From JAAFHB01 sp038240855 (lineage in GTDB: Bacteria > Bacteroidota > Bacteroidia > Bacteroidales > Prolixibacteraceae): 24,891 nt of DNA. Below, in pieces: positions 8,303 through 16,907 of the stretch; position 1 is the stretch's first letter, and each line of letters starts with the position of its first letter. The stretch spans positions 1 through 24,891 of the forward strand of contig JBBRGI010000013.1 of assembly GCA_038240855.1 (NCBI GenBank). Direction: 5' to 3'. Below the pieces are notes generated by a model. That model did not search any database. It was not told the origin of the DNA and worked only from the letters and a program-made list of their open reading frames with translations. Position numbers and translations under genes: made by a program.

Positions 8303-9607
8303 TTACCAAATGAGTTGTACAAATCCCTTTTTTCGCCGACGTTCCCCGTCACGCCCCTTTGCATCGGCCACATAGAAATACACTCCCGGTGTGGCCATCT
8401 TATTGTTTATTTTTCCATCCCATGCTGCCAGCTCTGCATCTTCGGGAATAAAACCCGACTTACTGAATTTATGGACAGTTTTCCCCCACCTGTTAAACAC
8501 CAGAAATTCAAGAGATTCAAGTGACCTGGTCTGAATTATTAAGATATCGTTTACCCCGTCGCCATTTGGGGTGAAAGCGGGTGCGATCTTTACGAGCGAT
8601 GTATCAATTACGATGTAATCTTTAAGATAAAAAGTATCGCGGCAGGTAAAGCCGGGACTCTGTTTGGCAGCAACCAGCTTAACTTTGTACCTTCCTGTAT
8701 TTTCGTAGGTATATTCCGCATTTTGAAGGTAGATCCGCTCCATAATTGAGTCTATCTCCCCCCCGGCCGAACCTTCTGATTCAATCTGCGACTTTTCCTT
8801 TAACAGCAGCCATTCGAATTTATCCGGATCACCATTCTCCGATTCATTGATAAATTTCACTTCCAACGGAGCCTCGGGAAGAGTAAATGAAGGCTTCGAT
8901 TTTTGGTCAGTTGTCCATGAAAATTTTGCTTTTGCAACAATCGACTGGTAAGTTACCTGTGCGAATTGCATACAGCCGGCACGGTCAGTCACTTCGAGCC
9001 TGTAGTCTGTATTTCTGGCGGGAGGATTGCTGATTACGGGATTCTGTACCGTAGCAACTTGTTTATTTTCACTCAACCAGATGTATTTATACCCCGGGTT
9101 TAGGGACAGAAGTTCCTTTGATAACAAATCGTAATAAGTGTAACCCGGACCTTCAGCGTTACCGTTAAGCCTAAAGGACTGACAATTCGAATCTGAAATA
9201 GAAGTTGAAGGTTCTATCCAGGTATTCATTATCCAGGCTCTGAACAGGTAATCGACTCCATTCTCACGGAAACTGACGCGGTAACATCCATTTGAAAGGC
9301 CAGTTAAAACAGATGAAAGACCTGTTTCGTTGCTGTAAAAACTGAAAGAACCGGCTACAAGATTGTACTTTTCCCAGGTAAAAGTAACCGGAAGGCTCGA
9401 CGACATTGCCTTAAGCGAACCATTCTGGTGGCCGTTTGTACCGCAGAAATAATAAATAAAATCTTTTTCCGGGAATTGAGGATATGCGGTCGGCTCAGCA
9501 AAGGAGGCCGATGTTGAACCAAGAGATTGTCCGTTAAGGTTGATCACAGAAAGCAGAAGGAATATTGACATAAAAATACCCTTACTGACGATTCGGCCAT
9601 GTTCCAT
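8303..9607 (-). CDS. T9SS type B cargo protein (gliding-motility C-terminal domain)
   Basis: 434 residues: signal peptide (GIFMSIFLLLSVINLNG), a beta-rich middle with a PKD-like stretch (FINESENGDPDKFEWLL ... YENTGRYKVKLVA), and a C-terminal domain from about residue 343. That domain shows APAFTPNGDGVNDIL (T346-P-N348), LEFLVFNRWGKTV, AAWDGKINNKMATPGVYFY and the end KKGFVQLIW. This is the CHU_C / type B sorting domain used by the type IX secretion system to export and anchor proteins on the cell surface. The middle region resembles gliding-motility-associated surface proteins. The promoter box at 9643-9650 faces it, divergent from uvrD. Confidence 0.9.
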   Translation of the reverse strand: MEHGRIVSKGIFMSIFLLLSVINLNGQSLGSTSASFAEPTAYPQFPEKDFIYYFCGTNGHQNGSLKAMSSSLPVTFTWEKYNLVAGSFSFYSNETGLSSVLTGLSNGCYRVSFRENGVDYLFRAWIMNTWIEPSTSISDSNCQSFRLNGNAEGPGYTYYDLLSKELLSLNPGYKYIWLSENKQVATVQNPVISNPPARNTDYRLEVTDRAGCMQFAQVTYQSIVAKAKFSWTTDQKSKPSFTLPEAPLEVKFINESENGDPDKFEWLLLKEKSQIESEGSAGGEIDSIMERIYLQNAEYTYENTGRYKVKLVAAKQSPGFTCRDTFYLKDYIVIDTSLVKIAPAFTPNGDGVNDILIIQTRSLESLEFLVFNRWGKTVHKFSKSGFIPEDAELAAWDGKINNKMATPGVYFYVADAKGRDGERRRKKGFVQLIW

Positions 9608-9642
9608 TTGACGTGTTTTTCAATTATTGATTTGCAATCGTA

Positions 9643-9650
9643 CAAAATTA
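9643..9650 (-). promoter_or_regulatory. TAnnTTTG -7 box for the T9SS cargo gene
   Basis: The minus strand reads TAATTTTG, a match to the Bacteroidota -7 consensus, 36 bp before the ATG at 9607. It sits in the 150-bp divergent gap shared with uvrD. Confidence 0.45.
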
Positions 9651-9692
9651 AGAAAATTTGCTCCAAATTGATGATAATCATTCCGGTCGGTT

Positions 9693-9700
9693 TATCTTTG
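9693..9700 (+). promoter_or_regulatory. TAnnTTTG -7 box for the helicase gene
   Basis: TATCTTTG matches the -7 consensus, with a TTG at 9668-9670 as a possible -33 element 22 bp upstream. Transcription would begin near 9707, leaving a leader of about 50 bp before the TTG start codon. Confidence 0.5.
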
Positions 9701-9757
9701 CACGATTCATGGGTAAAACCCTAATCAATTTTTTCGAAGTACTTAAATTACAACGCT

Positions 9758-12076
9758 TTGTCAAATTATCTTGAAAGTCTGAATAACGCACAGCGTGATG
9801 CGGTGATTAATACAGAAGGGGCTTCACTCGTAATAGCAGGAGCCGGCTCCGGGAAAACCCGAGTACTCACTTACCGGATTGCCCATTTATTAAAAAATGG
9901 GGTTCCCCCTTCGGCAATCCTGGCACTTACCTTTACCAATAAAGCGGCCCGGGAAATGAAGGAACGCATTGCCAGTGAAGTAGGAAATGATATCTCACGG
10001 CACCTTTGGATGGGAACATTTCATGCCGTCTTTTCGAGAATTTTACGCGCCGAAGCAGCTACCATAGGGTATCCTACCACATTTACCATTTATGACACCC
10101 AGGATTCGAAGAGTCTGCTCAAAGCAATCATAAAAAGTCTGAACCTCGAAGACAACACCTATAAACCAGGGGTTATTCTTAACCGGATTTCAACGGCAAA
10201 GAACAACCTGATGACACCCGTTGCCTATCATCAGAACGCCCAGCAGCGTGAAGCTGATCAGGCAGCCCGAATTCCGCGCACTGCTGAAATATATCTCGAA
10301 TACTCAAAACGCTGCAAAAACGCGGGTGCAATGGACTTCGATGATTTATTACTGATAACTAATATCTTATTTAAAAATCATCCCGAAACTCTTGCAAAAT
10401 ACCAGCAAAAATTCCGGTATATTTTAGTTGATGAGTACCAGGATACTAATTTTTCGCAGTACCTGATTGTAAAACGACTGGCTGAAACCCATCAAAATAT
10501 CTGTGTGGTAGGTGATGATGCCCAAAGTATATATTCATTCAGGGGAGCAAGGATCGAAAATATCCTTAACTTCAAAAACGACTATCCGGGTTATAGCACT
10601 TACAAACTGGAACAGAACTACCGGTCGACACAAAATATCGTCGATGCGGCCAACAGCCTGATCGCCAAAAATAAACACCAGTTACAAAAAACAGTTTTCA
10701 GCGAAAATGCAGTCGGTGAACGGATAAAAGTGCTGACCGCGATGAACGAACACGAGGAAGGCTATCTTGTCGCCAACGAAATTTTCGATTACCGGATGCA
10801 GGAGCACGCCAACTTTTCTGATTTTGCAATTCTTTACCGGACCAATGCACAATCGCGTGTTTTTGAAGAGATTTTACGCAAGCGTAACATCCCTTACAAA
10901 ATTTACGGCGGATTATCATTTTACCAGCGGAAGGAAATCAAAGATATCCTCTCCTATTTCAGGTTGATTATCAATACTAAAGATGATGAATCCTTTAAAC
11001 GGATTATCAACTATCCTGCCAGAGGGATCGGAGCGACTACACTCAACCGGCTTGAAGATGCAGCAGCCACATCGGGTTGCAGTATTTTTGAAATTGCATC
11101 TTCCCCCGAAAGGATGATCATGGCTGGGATAAACGCCGGAACAATCAAAAAAATAAGTGGTTTTACACAATTAATCGGTAAATTCTCGGTTCAGTTCATT
11201 AAAACCGAGGCTTATGAAATGGCGAATAAAATCGCCTCAGAATCAGGGATTCTCACGGAACTATACCAGGACAAATCACCCGAGAACCTGAGTCGCTACG
11301 AAAATACACAGGAGTTGCTCAATGCCATCCGGGAGTTTTCGCTCACAGCCAAGGAAGAGGGACGTCCCGATGGGCTGCAGGTATTTATGGAAGATGTTGC
11401 CTTGCTTACCGACCAGGATAACGATAAGGACGCAAATACCGATAAGGTAACACTGATGACCGTACATTCTTCCAAGGGACTTGAGTTTAAAAATGTATTT
11501 ATCGTGGGCCTGGAGGAAAATTTATTTCCTTCGGGATTCTCAGGGACGCTCACATTATCGGAACTTGAAGAGGAAAGAAGGCTGTTTTATGTGGCGCTTA
11601 CCCGGTCCGAAATCCAGGCCTGGCTATCATTTGCCCAGCAAAGAATGCGCTGGGGAAAATCTGAGTTCTGCAGTCCGAGTCGTTTTATCGGTGAAATCGA
11701 TCACCAGTTCCTCAATGTTCAAAATAGTCGTTCATTACCACAATTCCGAAACCAGGAACTTAATTCGGATACCAATAACCGGCATCTTCAGCGGGAAGAA
11801 ACCAAATATCAGACACCCCGGAAACCCGAATTACCGGGACAGCGGCTGCAGATTTCGAAAAGCATATTGCCGGGTGCTGAACCATTCAAAAGTGACCCTC
11901 CCGAAACGATTCAAACCGGCATGTTTGTTGAACACGAACGGTTCGGACGCGGAAAAGTGCTCAGTGTTGAAGGAAAAATGCCCGATCTTAAGGCCAAGGT
12001 ATTTTTTCCAAACGCCGGAGAAAAAAACCTGTTGCTCAAATTTGCCAAACTCAAAATCTCAGAATCATCTGATTAA
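9758..12076 (+). CDS. uvrD: UvrD/PcrA-type ATP-dependent 3'-5' DNA helicase
   Basis: 772 residues with all superfamily 1A motifs: Q-motif LNNAQRDAV, Walker A AGAGSGKT (27-34), TFTNKAAREMKER (Ia), DEYQDT (225-230, Walker B), GDDAQSIYSFRGA (III), LEQNYRST (IV), LMTVHSSKGLEF (V, around 566-577) and LFYVALTRS (VI). The C-terminus (FVEHERFGRGKVLSVEG ... KVFFPNAGEKNLLLKFAKL) is the small Tudor-like domain of PcrA/UvrD that binds RNA polymerase in characterised relatives. Roles in such relatives: nucleotide excision and mismatch repair, and clearing replication conflicts. The start is TTG at 9758: no ATG lies between it and the in-frame stop at 9722-9724, and the resulting N-terminus aligns with the normal family start. 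Confidence 0.95.
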   Translation: MSNYLESLNNAQRDAVINTEGASLVIAGAGSGKTRVLTYRIAHLLKNGVPPSAILALTFTNKAAREMKERIASEVGNDISRHLWMGTFHAVFSRILRAEAATIGYPTTFTIYDTQDSKSLLKAIIKSLNLEDNTYKPGVILNRISTAKNNLMTPVAYHQNAQQREADQAARIPRTAEIYLEYSKRCKNAGAMDFDDLLLITNILFKNHPETLAKYQQKFRYILVDEYQDTNFSQYLIVKRLAETHQNICVVGDDAQSIYSFRGARIENILNFKNDYPGYSTYKLEQNYRSTQNIVDAANSLIAKNKHQLQKTVFSENAVGERIKVLTAMNEHEEGYLVANEIFDYRMQEHANFSDFAILYRTNAQSRVFEEILRKRNIPYKIYGGLSFYQRKEIKDILSYFRLIINTKDDESFKRIINYPARGIGATTLNRLEDAAATSGCSIFEIASSPERMIMAGINAGTIKKISGFTQLIGKFSVQFIKTEAYEMANKIASESGILTELYQDKSPENLSRYENTQELLNAIREFSLTAKEEGRPDGLQVFMEDVALLTDQDNDKDANTDKVTLMTVHSSKGLEFKNVFIVGLEENLFPSGFSGTLTLSELEEERRLFYVALTRSEIQAWLSFAQQRMRWGKSEFCSPSRFIGEIDHQFLNVQNSRSLPQFRNQELNSDTNNRHLQREETKYQTPRKPELPGQRLQISKSILPGAEPFKSDPPETIQTGMFVEHERFGRGKVLSVEGKMPDLKAKVFFPNAGEKNLLLKFAKLKISESSD

Positions 12077-12116
12077 AACAAATAAGTCTTTCAACGAAAT
12101 AACAATAAAAAACGAT

Positions 12117-12124
12117 TAACTTTG
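12117..12124 (+). promoter_or_regulatory. TAnnTTTG -7 box for DUF4290-murA
   Basis: TAACTTTG is a perfect -7 consensus match, 61 bp before the ATG at 12185 and beyond the helicase stop. Transcription should start near 12131 and cover DUF4290 and murA. Confidence 0.55.
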
Positions 12125-12184
12125 CAGATTGAAAACAATAAGGATCGGCAATGCCGGTCATAGCCAACATTATTATTAAAGACA

Positions 12185-12808
12185 ATGATAGAACGCGATT
12201 ATAATACCCAGCGTAAAAAGATGAAACTTCCCGAATATGGCAGAAGTATTCATAAAATGGTTGATCATATCATGCAGATTGAGGACCGGGAAGAACGAAT
12301 TCTTGCTGTGAAAGCTGTGATCGATGTTATGGGAATGATGTACCCCTACCTGCGCGATATTAATGAATTCAAACATAAACTTTGGGATCATATTGCGATA
12401 ATGTCCGATTTCAAGCTCGATATTGATTACCCTTACGATCCTCCCAAACCGGAAACATTCATCGAAAAGCCAAAGTTGATTCCCTATAGTCAATCGGATA
12501 TAAAATACCGGCATTATGGCAAAATCATGGAAAATTATATTGCAGCTACTGCCAGGCTTGATGATGAGAACCCTTCCAAAGCTACAAATATTGAGCTCCT
12601 TGCCAACCAGATGAAAAAATCATACGTTGTATGGAATAAAGATGCTGTCGAGGATACGAAAATTTTGAAGGATATGGTCTTTCTATCCCGCGGAAGCCTT
12701 AATCCCAAACCCGACTTGCATTTGCAGGAAGTCAACGACCTATTCAAACCACAACCCAAAAAAGGTAAAATAACGAATCTTTCGAATCAGTCCCGTAAAC
12801 ACAAATAG
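12185..12808 (+). CDS. DUF4290 family protein
   Basis: 207 residues: YNTQRKKMKLPEYGRSIHKMV, then VIDVMGMMYPYLRDINEFKHKLWDH, then FKLDIDYPYDPP. This is the DUF4290 family, seen only in Bacteroidota as far as I know and often placed directly before murA. It is mostly helical and soluble, with a basic tail and no signal peptide. Function unknown. The 15-bp gap to murA and the persistent gene order suggest a link with peptidoglycan precursor supply or division, which is inference only. Confidence 0.85.
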   Translation: MIERDYNTQRKKMKLPEYGRSIHKMVDHIMQIEDREERILAVKAVIDVMGMMYPYLRDINEFKHKLWDHIAIMSDFKLDIDYPYDPPKPETFIEKPKLIPYSQSDIKYRHYGKIMENYIAATARLDDENPSKATNIELLANQMKKSYVVWNKDAVEDTKILKDMVFLSRGSLNPKPDLHLQEVNDLFKPQPKKGKITNLSNQSRKHK

Positions 12809-12823
12809 CCTTTAAGAAAAGGA

Positions 12824-14128
12824 ATGGCAAGGTTTATTATTGAAGGTGGCAATCCCCTCCAAGGTGAGTTAATACCACAGGGAGCCAAAAATGAAGCATT
12901 GCAGGTGATTTGTGCCACTTTGCTTACCCCTCAGAAAGTCACGATCTCCAATATACCCGAGATAAGTGATGTATTGAAATTAATCGAAATTCTCAAAAAC
13001 CTGGGATGTAAAGTTGAGCGGATTGCGAAAGGGATTTTCACTTTTCAATCGGATGCGATTGATATTGATCATCTTAAATCGCCTCTTTTTTTTTCACTGG
13101 CAGGTAGTCTTCGGGGATCACTGATGATTGTGGGACCGTTACTGACCCGGTTTGGCATTGGAATCATTCCACAACCTGGTGGGGATAAGATCGGAAGACG
13201 CAGGCTCGATACCCATTTTCGTGGTTTCGAGGCACTTGGAGCAAAATTTACTTACGACAACACAAAATCATTCTACCGGGTCGATACAACGCAGCTTAAG
13301 GGTTGCTACATGTTACTCGACGAAGCCTCTGTGACCGGAACAGCCAATCTGGTTATGGCCGCAACTTTGGCCAGCGGAACAACGACCATTTACAATGCAG
13401 CTTGTGAACCATACCTGCAACAGTTGTGCAAAATGCTGATTTCGATGGGCGCCCGAATAAATGGAGTAGGATCTAATCTCTTAACGATAAATGGCGTAAC
13501 CTCACTCACTGGTTGTTCTCATGTTTTGTTGCCCGATATGATTGAAGTAGGCAGCTTTATTGGTCTTGCGGCCATGACTGCCTCAGATATTACCATCAAA
13601 AATGTCGGTTATAATCAACTCGGGATCATACCCGAATCGTTCCGCCGCTTTGGTATAGAGATAATTCGCCAGGGCGATGACCTGTATATCCCTGCCCGGG
13701 ATCATTATGATATTGAATCGTTTATTGATGGTTCCATTCTGACTGTTTCCGATGCGCCATGGCCCGGATTAACCCCCGATTTATTGAGTATCTTTCTTGT
13801 TATCGCAACACAGGCAAGAGGCAGCGTACTGATTCACCAGAAAATGTTCGAAAGCAGGCTGTTTTTTGTAGATCGCCTGATCGAGATGGGCGCGCGTATC
13901 ATCTTATGCGATCCTCACCGTGCAACCGTGATTGGCCTCGATAAGTCAACCAGACTGCGTGGAACCATGATGAGTTCACCCGATATCAGGGCAGGAGTGG
14001 CGTTACTGATTGCCGCAATTTCAGCCAACGGAACTTCAACAATCGATCATATCGATCAGATTGACCGGGGCTACGAAAATATAGATCTGCGTCTCAATGC
14101 AATCGGGGCAAAAATTACACGAAAATAA
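12824..14128 (+). CDS. murA: UDP-N-acetylglucosamine 1-carboxyvinyltransferase (MurA, Asp-type)
   Basis: 434 residues, full length. MurA transfers enolpyruvate from PEP to UDP-GlcNAc in the first committed step of peptidoglycan synthesis in the cytoplasm. The N-terminus GGNPLQGELIPQGAKNEAL keeps K22 and N23 of the active site. The catalytic loop reads PGGDKIGRRRLDTHFRG: at the position of E. coli Cys115 there is Asp (D121). Family knowledge: Cys115 is the residue alkylated by fosfomycin, and Asp versions (mycobacteria, chlamydiae) keep activity but resist the drug. PDMIEVGSFIGLAAM and DIRAGVALLIAAISA are standard later motifs. It is the second gene of the DUF4290-murA unit. Confidence 0.97.
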   Translation: MARFIIEGGNPLQGELIPQGAKNEALQVICATLLTPQKVTISNIPEISDVLKLIEILKNLGCKVERIAKGIFTFQSDAIDIDHLKSPLFFSLAGSLRGSLMIVGPLLTRFGIGIIPQPGGDKIGRRRLDTHFRGFEALGAKFTYDNTKSFYRVDTTQLKGCYMLLDEASVTGTANLVMAATLASGTTTIYNAACEPYLQQLCKMLISMGARINGVGSNLLTINGVTSLTGCSHVLLPDMIEVGSFIGLAAMTASDITIKNVGYNQLGIIPESFRRFGIEIIRQGDDLYIPARDHYDIESFIDGSILTVSDAPWPGLTPDLLSIFLVIATQARGSVLIHQKMFESRLFFVDRLIEMGARIILCDPHRATVIGLDKSTRLRGTMMSSPDIRAGVALLIAAISANGTSTIDHIDQIDRGYENIDLRLNAIGAKITRK

Positions 14129-14174
14129 TCTTTATCGATAATCAGTTTTCAATAATAATTTAATATGATATAAC

Positions 14175-14699
14175 ATGAGACTTTTAAAAGGCACATTATT
14201 GGTAGTATCCTTGGTTTTATGCTCTTTTCTGGCGCAAAGTCGTCCAGCTGTTCCTGTAGGAATCCAGGTGGGTAATAAGGCACCCGAAATTGTTGAAAAT
14301 TCCGTCACCGGTAAACCGTTAAAATTATCCTCTTTGGCAGGTCAGATAGTGTTGATTGATTTCTGGGCATCCTGGTGCCGTCCCTGCAGGAGCGAGAATC
14401 CATTTGTTGTGGCTGCCTACGAAAAATACAAAAAAGCTTCATTCACCGGCGGAAAAGGGTTTACTATTTTTAGTGTTTCGCTTGACAAAGATCTTAATGC
14501 CTGGAAAGAAGCTATTACAACCGATCGTCTGAGTTGGGAAAACCATGTCTGCATACCGGCCGTGACACCGGAATACATTAAAATTTACCAGATAAGGTCT
14601 ATCCCTACCAACTTTTTAATTGACGGCAACGGAATAATCCTCGCGACTAACCTCAGAGGTGAAGCGCTTGAACAAAAGCTTGCCTCCTTAAAAAAATAG
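14175..14699 (+). CDS. TlpA/ResA-like periplasmic thioredoxin
   Basis: 174 residues: an N-terminal signal (LLKGTLLVVSLVLCSFLAQS) followed by a thioredoxin fold of the AhpC/TSA-TlpA type. It has VGNKAPEIVENSVTGK, the redox motif DFWASWCRPCRSENP (WCxxC), FTIFSVSLDKD, and the cis-Pro segment IRSIPTNFLIDGNG. Such proteins reduce or rearrange disulfides outside the cytoplasm, for example in cytochrome c maturation or for surface proteins. It follows murA by 46 bp and may be read through from it. No dedicated partner (CcdA-like) is next to it; the ArsG permease further downstream belongs to a different unit. Confidence 0.88.
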   Translation: MRLLKGTLLVVSLVLCSFLAQSRPAVPVGIQVGNKAPEIVENSVTGKPLKLSSLAGQIVLIDFWASWCRPCRSENPFVVAAYEKYKKASFTGGKGFTIFSVSLDKDLNAWKEAITTDRLSWENHVCIPAVTPEYIKIYQIRSIPTNFLIDGNGIILATNLRGEALEQKLASLKK

Positions 14700-14717
14700 G
14701 ACTCTTTCAAATAGTCA

Positions 14718-14745
14718 TGCCAACCAGTTAATAATCGAATAACTG
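14718..14745. terminator. Hairpin after the TlpA-like gene
   Basis: In the 190-bp gap before grpE, CCAGTTA and TAACTGG form 7-bp perfect arms around a loop of about 9 bases. No U-run follows, so it is a weak terminator candidate or simply a palindrome. I see no consensus -7 box in front of grpE. Confidence 0.3.
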
Positions 14746-14889
14746 GCAGCTACTTTATTCTCCAATGTGCCATTTTGTCTATGAATTGAAAATTGGCAAA
14801 ATATTTGATCACAAAACACGGAGATTTTCCATGGACGTAACGAAGGTAAATCGTCCGGGGAAATAACAGACAGAAACCTTTATGCTGGA

Positions 14890-15549
14890 ATGAAATTCAA
14901 TTTTTTTAAAGATAAGAATGAACCGATGAAAAAAAAGGATCATGAACAAAGTACCCATGTTGACAAAAACATGGCAGAAGAATTAAATACTGAGAATCAA
15001 AAATCTACTGACGATTCAGCATCTGTCTCAGCCAGTGCAGACGACCAGCAGATTCCTGTCGAAGAGTTACCTGCCAACGATGAGAAGACATTATTGCAGG
15101 AAAAAATTTTAGAACTCGAATCTGCCAACTTAGCCTTAAATGACAAGTATCTTCGTCTGTCAGCCGAATTTGACAACTATCGCAAACGTACATTAAGGGA
15201 ACGCATGGAACTGACCAAAACGGCAGCAGAATCGGTTATGTTGAGTATTTTACCTGTTGCTGATGATTTCGAGCGGGCCATGCATTCGATCGGACAGGGA
15301 ATGGATTTTGAAGCTACTAAAGAAGGTATAGCCTTGATCTATAATAAATTTAAAGATTTTAACCTACAAAACGGAATCACCGAGATTGATGCAATAGGGC
15401 AGGATTTTAATACCGACCTGCACGAAGCACTGACAAAAATTCCTGCTCCTTCACCGGAATTGAAAGGTAAAATTGTCGATGTGATTCAAAAAGGATATTA
15501 TTTGAACGATAAAGTTATAAGGTTTGCCAAAGTTGTGGTGGGCGAATGA
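14890..15549 (+). CDS. grpE: Nucleotide exchange factor GrpE
   Basis: 219 residues. An acidic, low-complexity N-terminal 65 residues leads into a long coiled coil (LLQEKILELESANLALNDKYLRLSAEFDNYRKR region, 70-105) with the GrpE signature FDNYRKRT. Then come LPVADDFERAMHS and the beta-wing end with FNTDLHEAL and GYYLNDKVIRFAKVVVGE. GrpE speeds ADP release from DnaK and works in the cytoplasm with DnaJ, encoded 37 bp downstream. ATG at 14890 is used; a second in-frame ATG at 14926 would only trim the disordered tail. dnaK is not in the window, a common arrangement in Bacteroidota. Confidence 0.95.
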   Translation: MKFNFFKDKNEPMKKKDHEQSTHVDKNMAEELNTENQKSTDDSASVSASADDQQIPVEELPANDEKTLLQEKILELESANLALNDKYLRLSAEFDNYRKRTLRERMELTKTAAESVMLSILPVADDFERAMHSIGQGMDFEATKEGIALIYNKFKDFNLQNGITEIDAIGQDFNTDLHEALTKIPAPSPELKGKIVDVIQKGYYLNDKVIRFAKVVVGE

Positions 15550-15586
15550 CTAAAACAGGTTAATAAAACCTCACAATTTACTTGAA

Positions 15587-16732
15587 ATGGCTAAAAGAGA
15601 TTACTACGAAGTCTTAGGTGTCAGCAAAAATGCCGGCGCCGACGAAATTAAAAAAGCTTACCGGAAAAAGGCGATGCAGTACCATCCGGATAAGAATCCG
15701 GGTGACAAGCAGTCAGAGGAAAACTTTAAGGAGGCTGCCGAGGCCTATGAGGTTTTGAGCAGCGATGATAAAAAACAGCGGTACGATCAGTTTGGACATG
15801 CCGGACTGGGTAACCAGGGCGGATACAGCGGAGGCGGCCGTTCAATGGACGATATTTTCTCGATGTTCGGCGATATCTTTGGAGGCGGCGGATTTGGAGG
15901 ATTTGGTGGATTTAGCTCCGGAGGAAGAAGTCAGCGGGTTAACCGCGGTTCAAATCTTCGTGTCAAAGTTAGTCTCGATCTTAGCGAAATTGCCCATGGC
16001 GCGGAGAAAAAACTCAAGGTAAAGAAATATGTCACCTGTGATACCTGTCATGGAAGCGGTGCCAAGGGAAGCAGTGGATTCACCACATGTTCGACCTGCC
16101 GCGGATCGGGACAGGTAACCCGGGTAAGCAATACTTTTCTTGGCCAGATGCAAACTACTTCAACATGTCCGACCTGCGGAGGCGATGGCAAGATCATCTC
16201 GCATAAATGCGACACCTGCTACGGTGAAGGTATTGTCCAGGGGGAAGAAGTTATTACTGTAAAAATTCCTGCAGGAGTGGCCGAAGGGATGCAGCTTTCA
16301 CTCGAAGGTAAAGGAAACGGAGCCCGTCGCGGAGGAATCCCGGGCGATCTGCTTATCCTTATTGCGGAGGAGGAACATCCGGAACTAACACGCGATGAGA
16401 ATGATTTAATCTATAACCTCTACCTTTCGTTCCCCGATATCGCACTTGGCGTAACCACCGAGATCCCCACCATTGACGGAAAGGTAAAAGTGAAAATCGA
16501 ATCGGGAACTCAACCTGAAAAGATCCTCCGCCTTCGCGGGAAAGGATTACCCGATGTAAACGGTTATGGAAAGGGCGATCTGCTGGTCAAAATCCACGCA
16601 TGGGTTCCCCAGAAACTGACTCCCGAAGAACGGAAAACCCTCGAGAAGCTACAGTCATCTCACAATTTTGTATCCCCGGAAGGAAATCAGGGCAAAGGTT
16701 TTTTTGATAAGGTGAAAGATATGTTTGAATAA
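15587..16732 (+). CDS. dnaJ: Molecular chaperone DnaJ (Hsp40, type I)
   Basis: 381 residues with the full type I layout: J domain (1-70, HPD at 33-35), Gly/Phe-rich linker (about 75-120, GGYSGGG ... GGFGGFGGF), and a cysteine-rich zinc domain with four CxxCxGxG repeats: CDTCHGSG (151-158), CSTCRGSG, CPTCGGDG, CDTCYGEG (208-215). The C-terminal substrate-binding domains follow (VKIPAGVAEGMQLSLEGKG, RLRGKGLPDVNG). DnaJ delivers unfolded proteins to DnaK and stimulates its ATPase. It forms a two-gene unit with grpE. All key residues are intact. Confidence 0.98.
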   Translation: MAKRDYYEVLGVSKNAGADEIKKAYRKKAMQYHPDKNPGDKQSEENFKEAAEAYEVLSSDDKKQRYDQFGHAGLGNQGGYSGGGRSMDDIFSMFGDIFGGGGFGGFGGFSSGGRSQRVNRGSNLRVKVSLDLSEIAHGAEKKLKVKKYVTCDTCHGSGAKGSSGFTTCSTCRGSGQVTRVSNTFLGQMQTTSTCPTCGGDGKIISHKCDTCYGEGIVQGEEVITVKIPAGVAEGMQLSLEGKGNGARRGGIPGDLLILIAEEEHPELTRDENDLIYNLYLSFPDIALGVTTEIPTIDGKVKVKIESGTQPEKILRLRGKGLPDVNGYGKGDLLVKIHAWVPQKLTPEERKTLEKLQSSHNFVSPEGNQGKGFFDKVKDMFE

Positions 16733-16784
16733 CAGCCGTTCAGGGTCTGATTATTAATCAGTAAATACAGTCGGGGCCGTTCCA

Positions 16785-16840
16785 AAAATAAGTTACCGGA
16801 TGTTTATCTTTTTATAGATAAGCATCCGGTAACTTATTTT
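16785..16840. terminator. Long perfect-arm hairpin between dnaJ and arsR
   Basis: Arms 16785-16809 and 16816-16840 are 25 bp each with a single mismatch (G-U in RNA) around a 6-base loop. The A-rich foot and T-rich end make it a likely bidirectional terminator for dnaJ. Its length is unusual for one, so a regulatory or mobile-element palindrome is also possible. Confidence 0.6.
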
Positions 16841-16882
16841 AAGACATCTTATACATTATTTCTTTAGTTTTAAAATATTGTC

Positions 16883-16890
16883 TACATTTG
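16883..16890 (+). promoter_or_regulatory. TAnnTTTG -7 box for the first arsR unit
   Basis: TACATTTG matches the -7 consensus. It implies a transcription start near 16897 and therefore rules out an in-frame ATG at 16878 as the arsR start, pointing to 16908 or 16920. Confidence 0.55.
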
Positions 16891-16907
16891 TTTCGTCAAA
16901 ACACGAA

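Noticed and set aside
11481..12119. A 212-codon frame inside the helicase gene
   Set aside because: It lies wholly in the shadow of the helicase C-terminus and its composition (Ser/Arg/Lys-rich, no motifs) is that of an out-of-frame reading.
12176..12514. A 112-codon minus-strand frame opposite DUF4290
   Set aside because: Antisense to a conserved family gene with a matching promoter; Phe/Ile/His-rich peptide typical of antisense reading.
14890..16732. Stress-responsive control of grpE-dnaJ (CIRCE or similar)
   Set aside because: I looked for the CIRCE inverted repeat TTAGCACTC-9-GAGTGCTAA in the 190-bp gap before grpE and found none.
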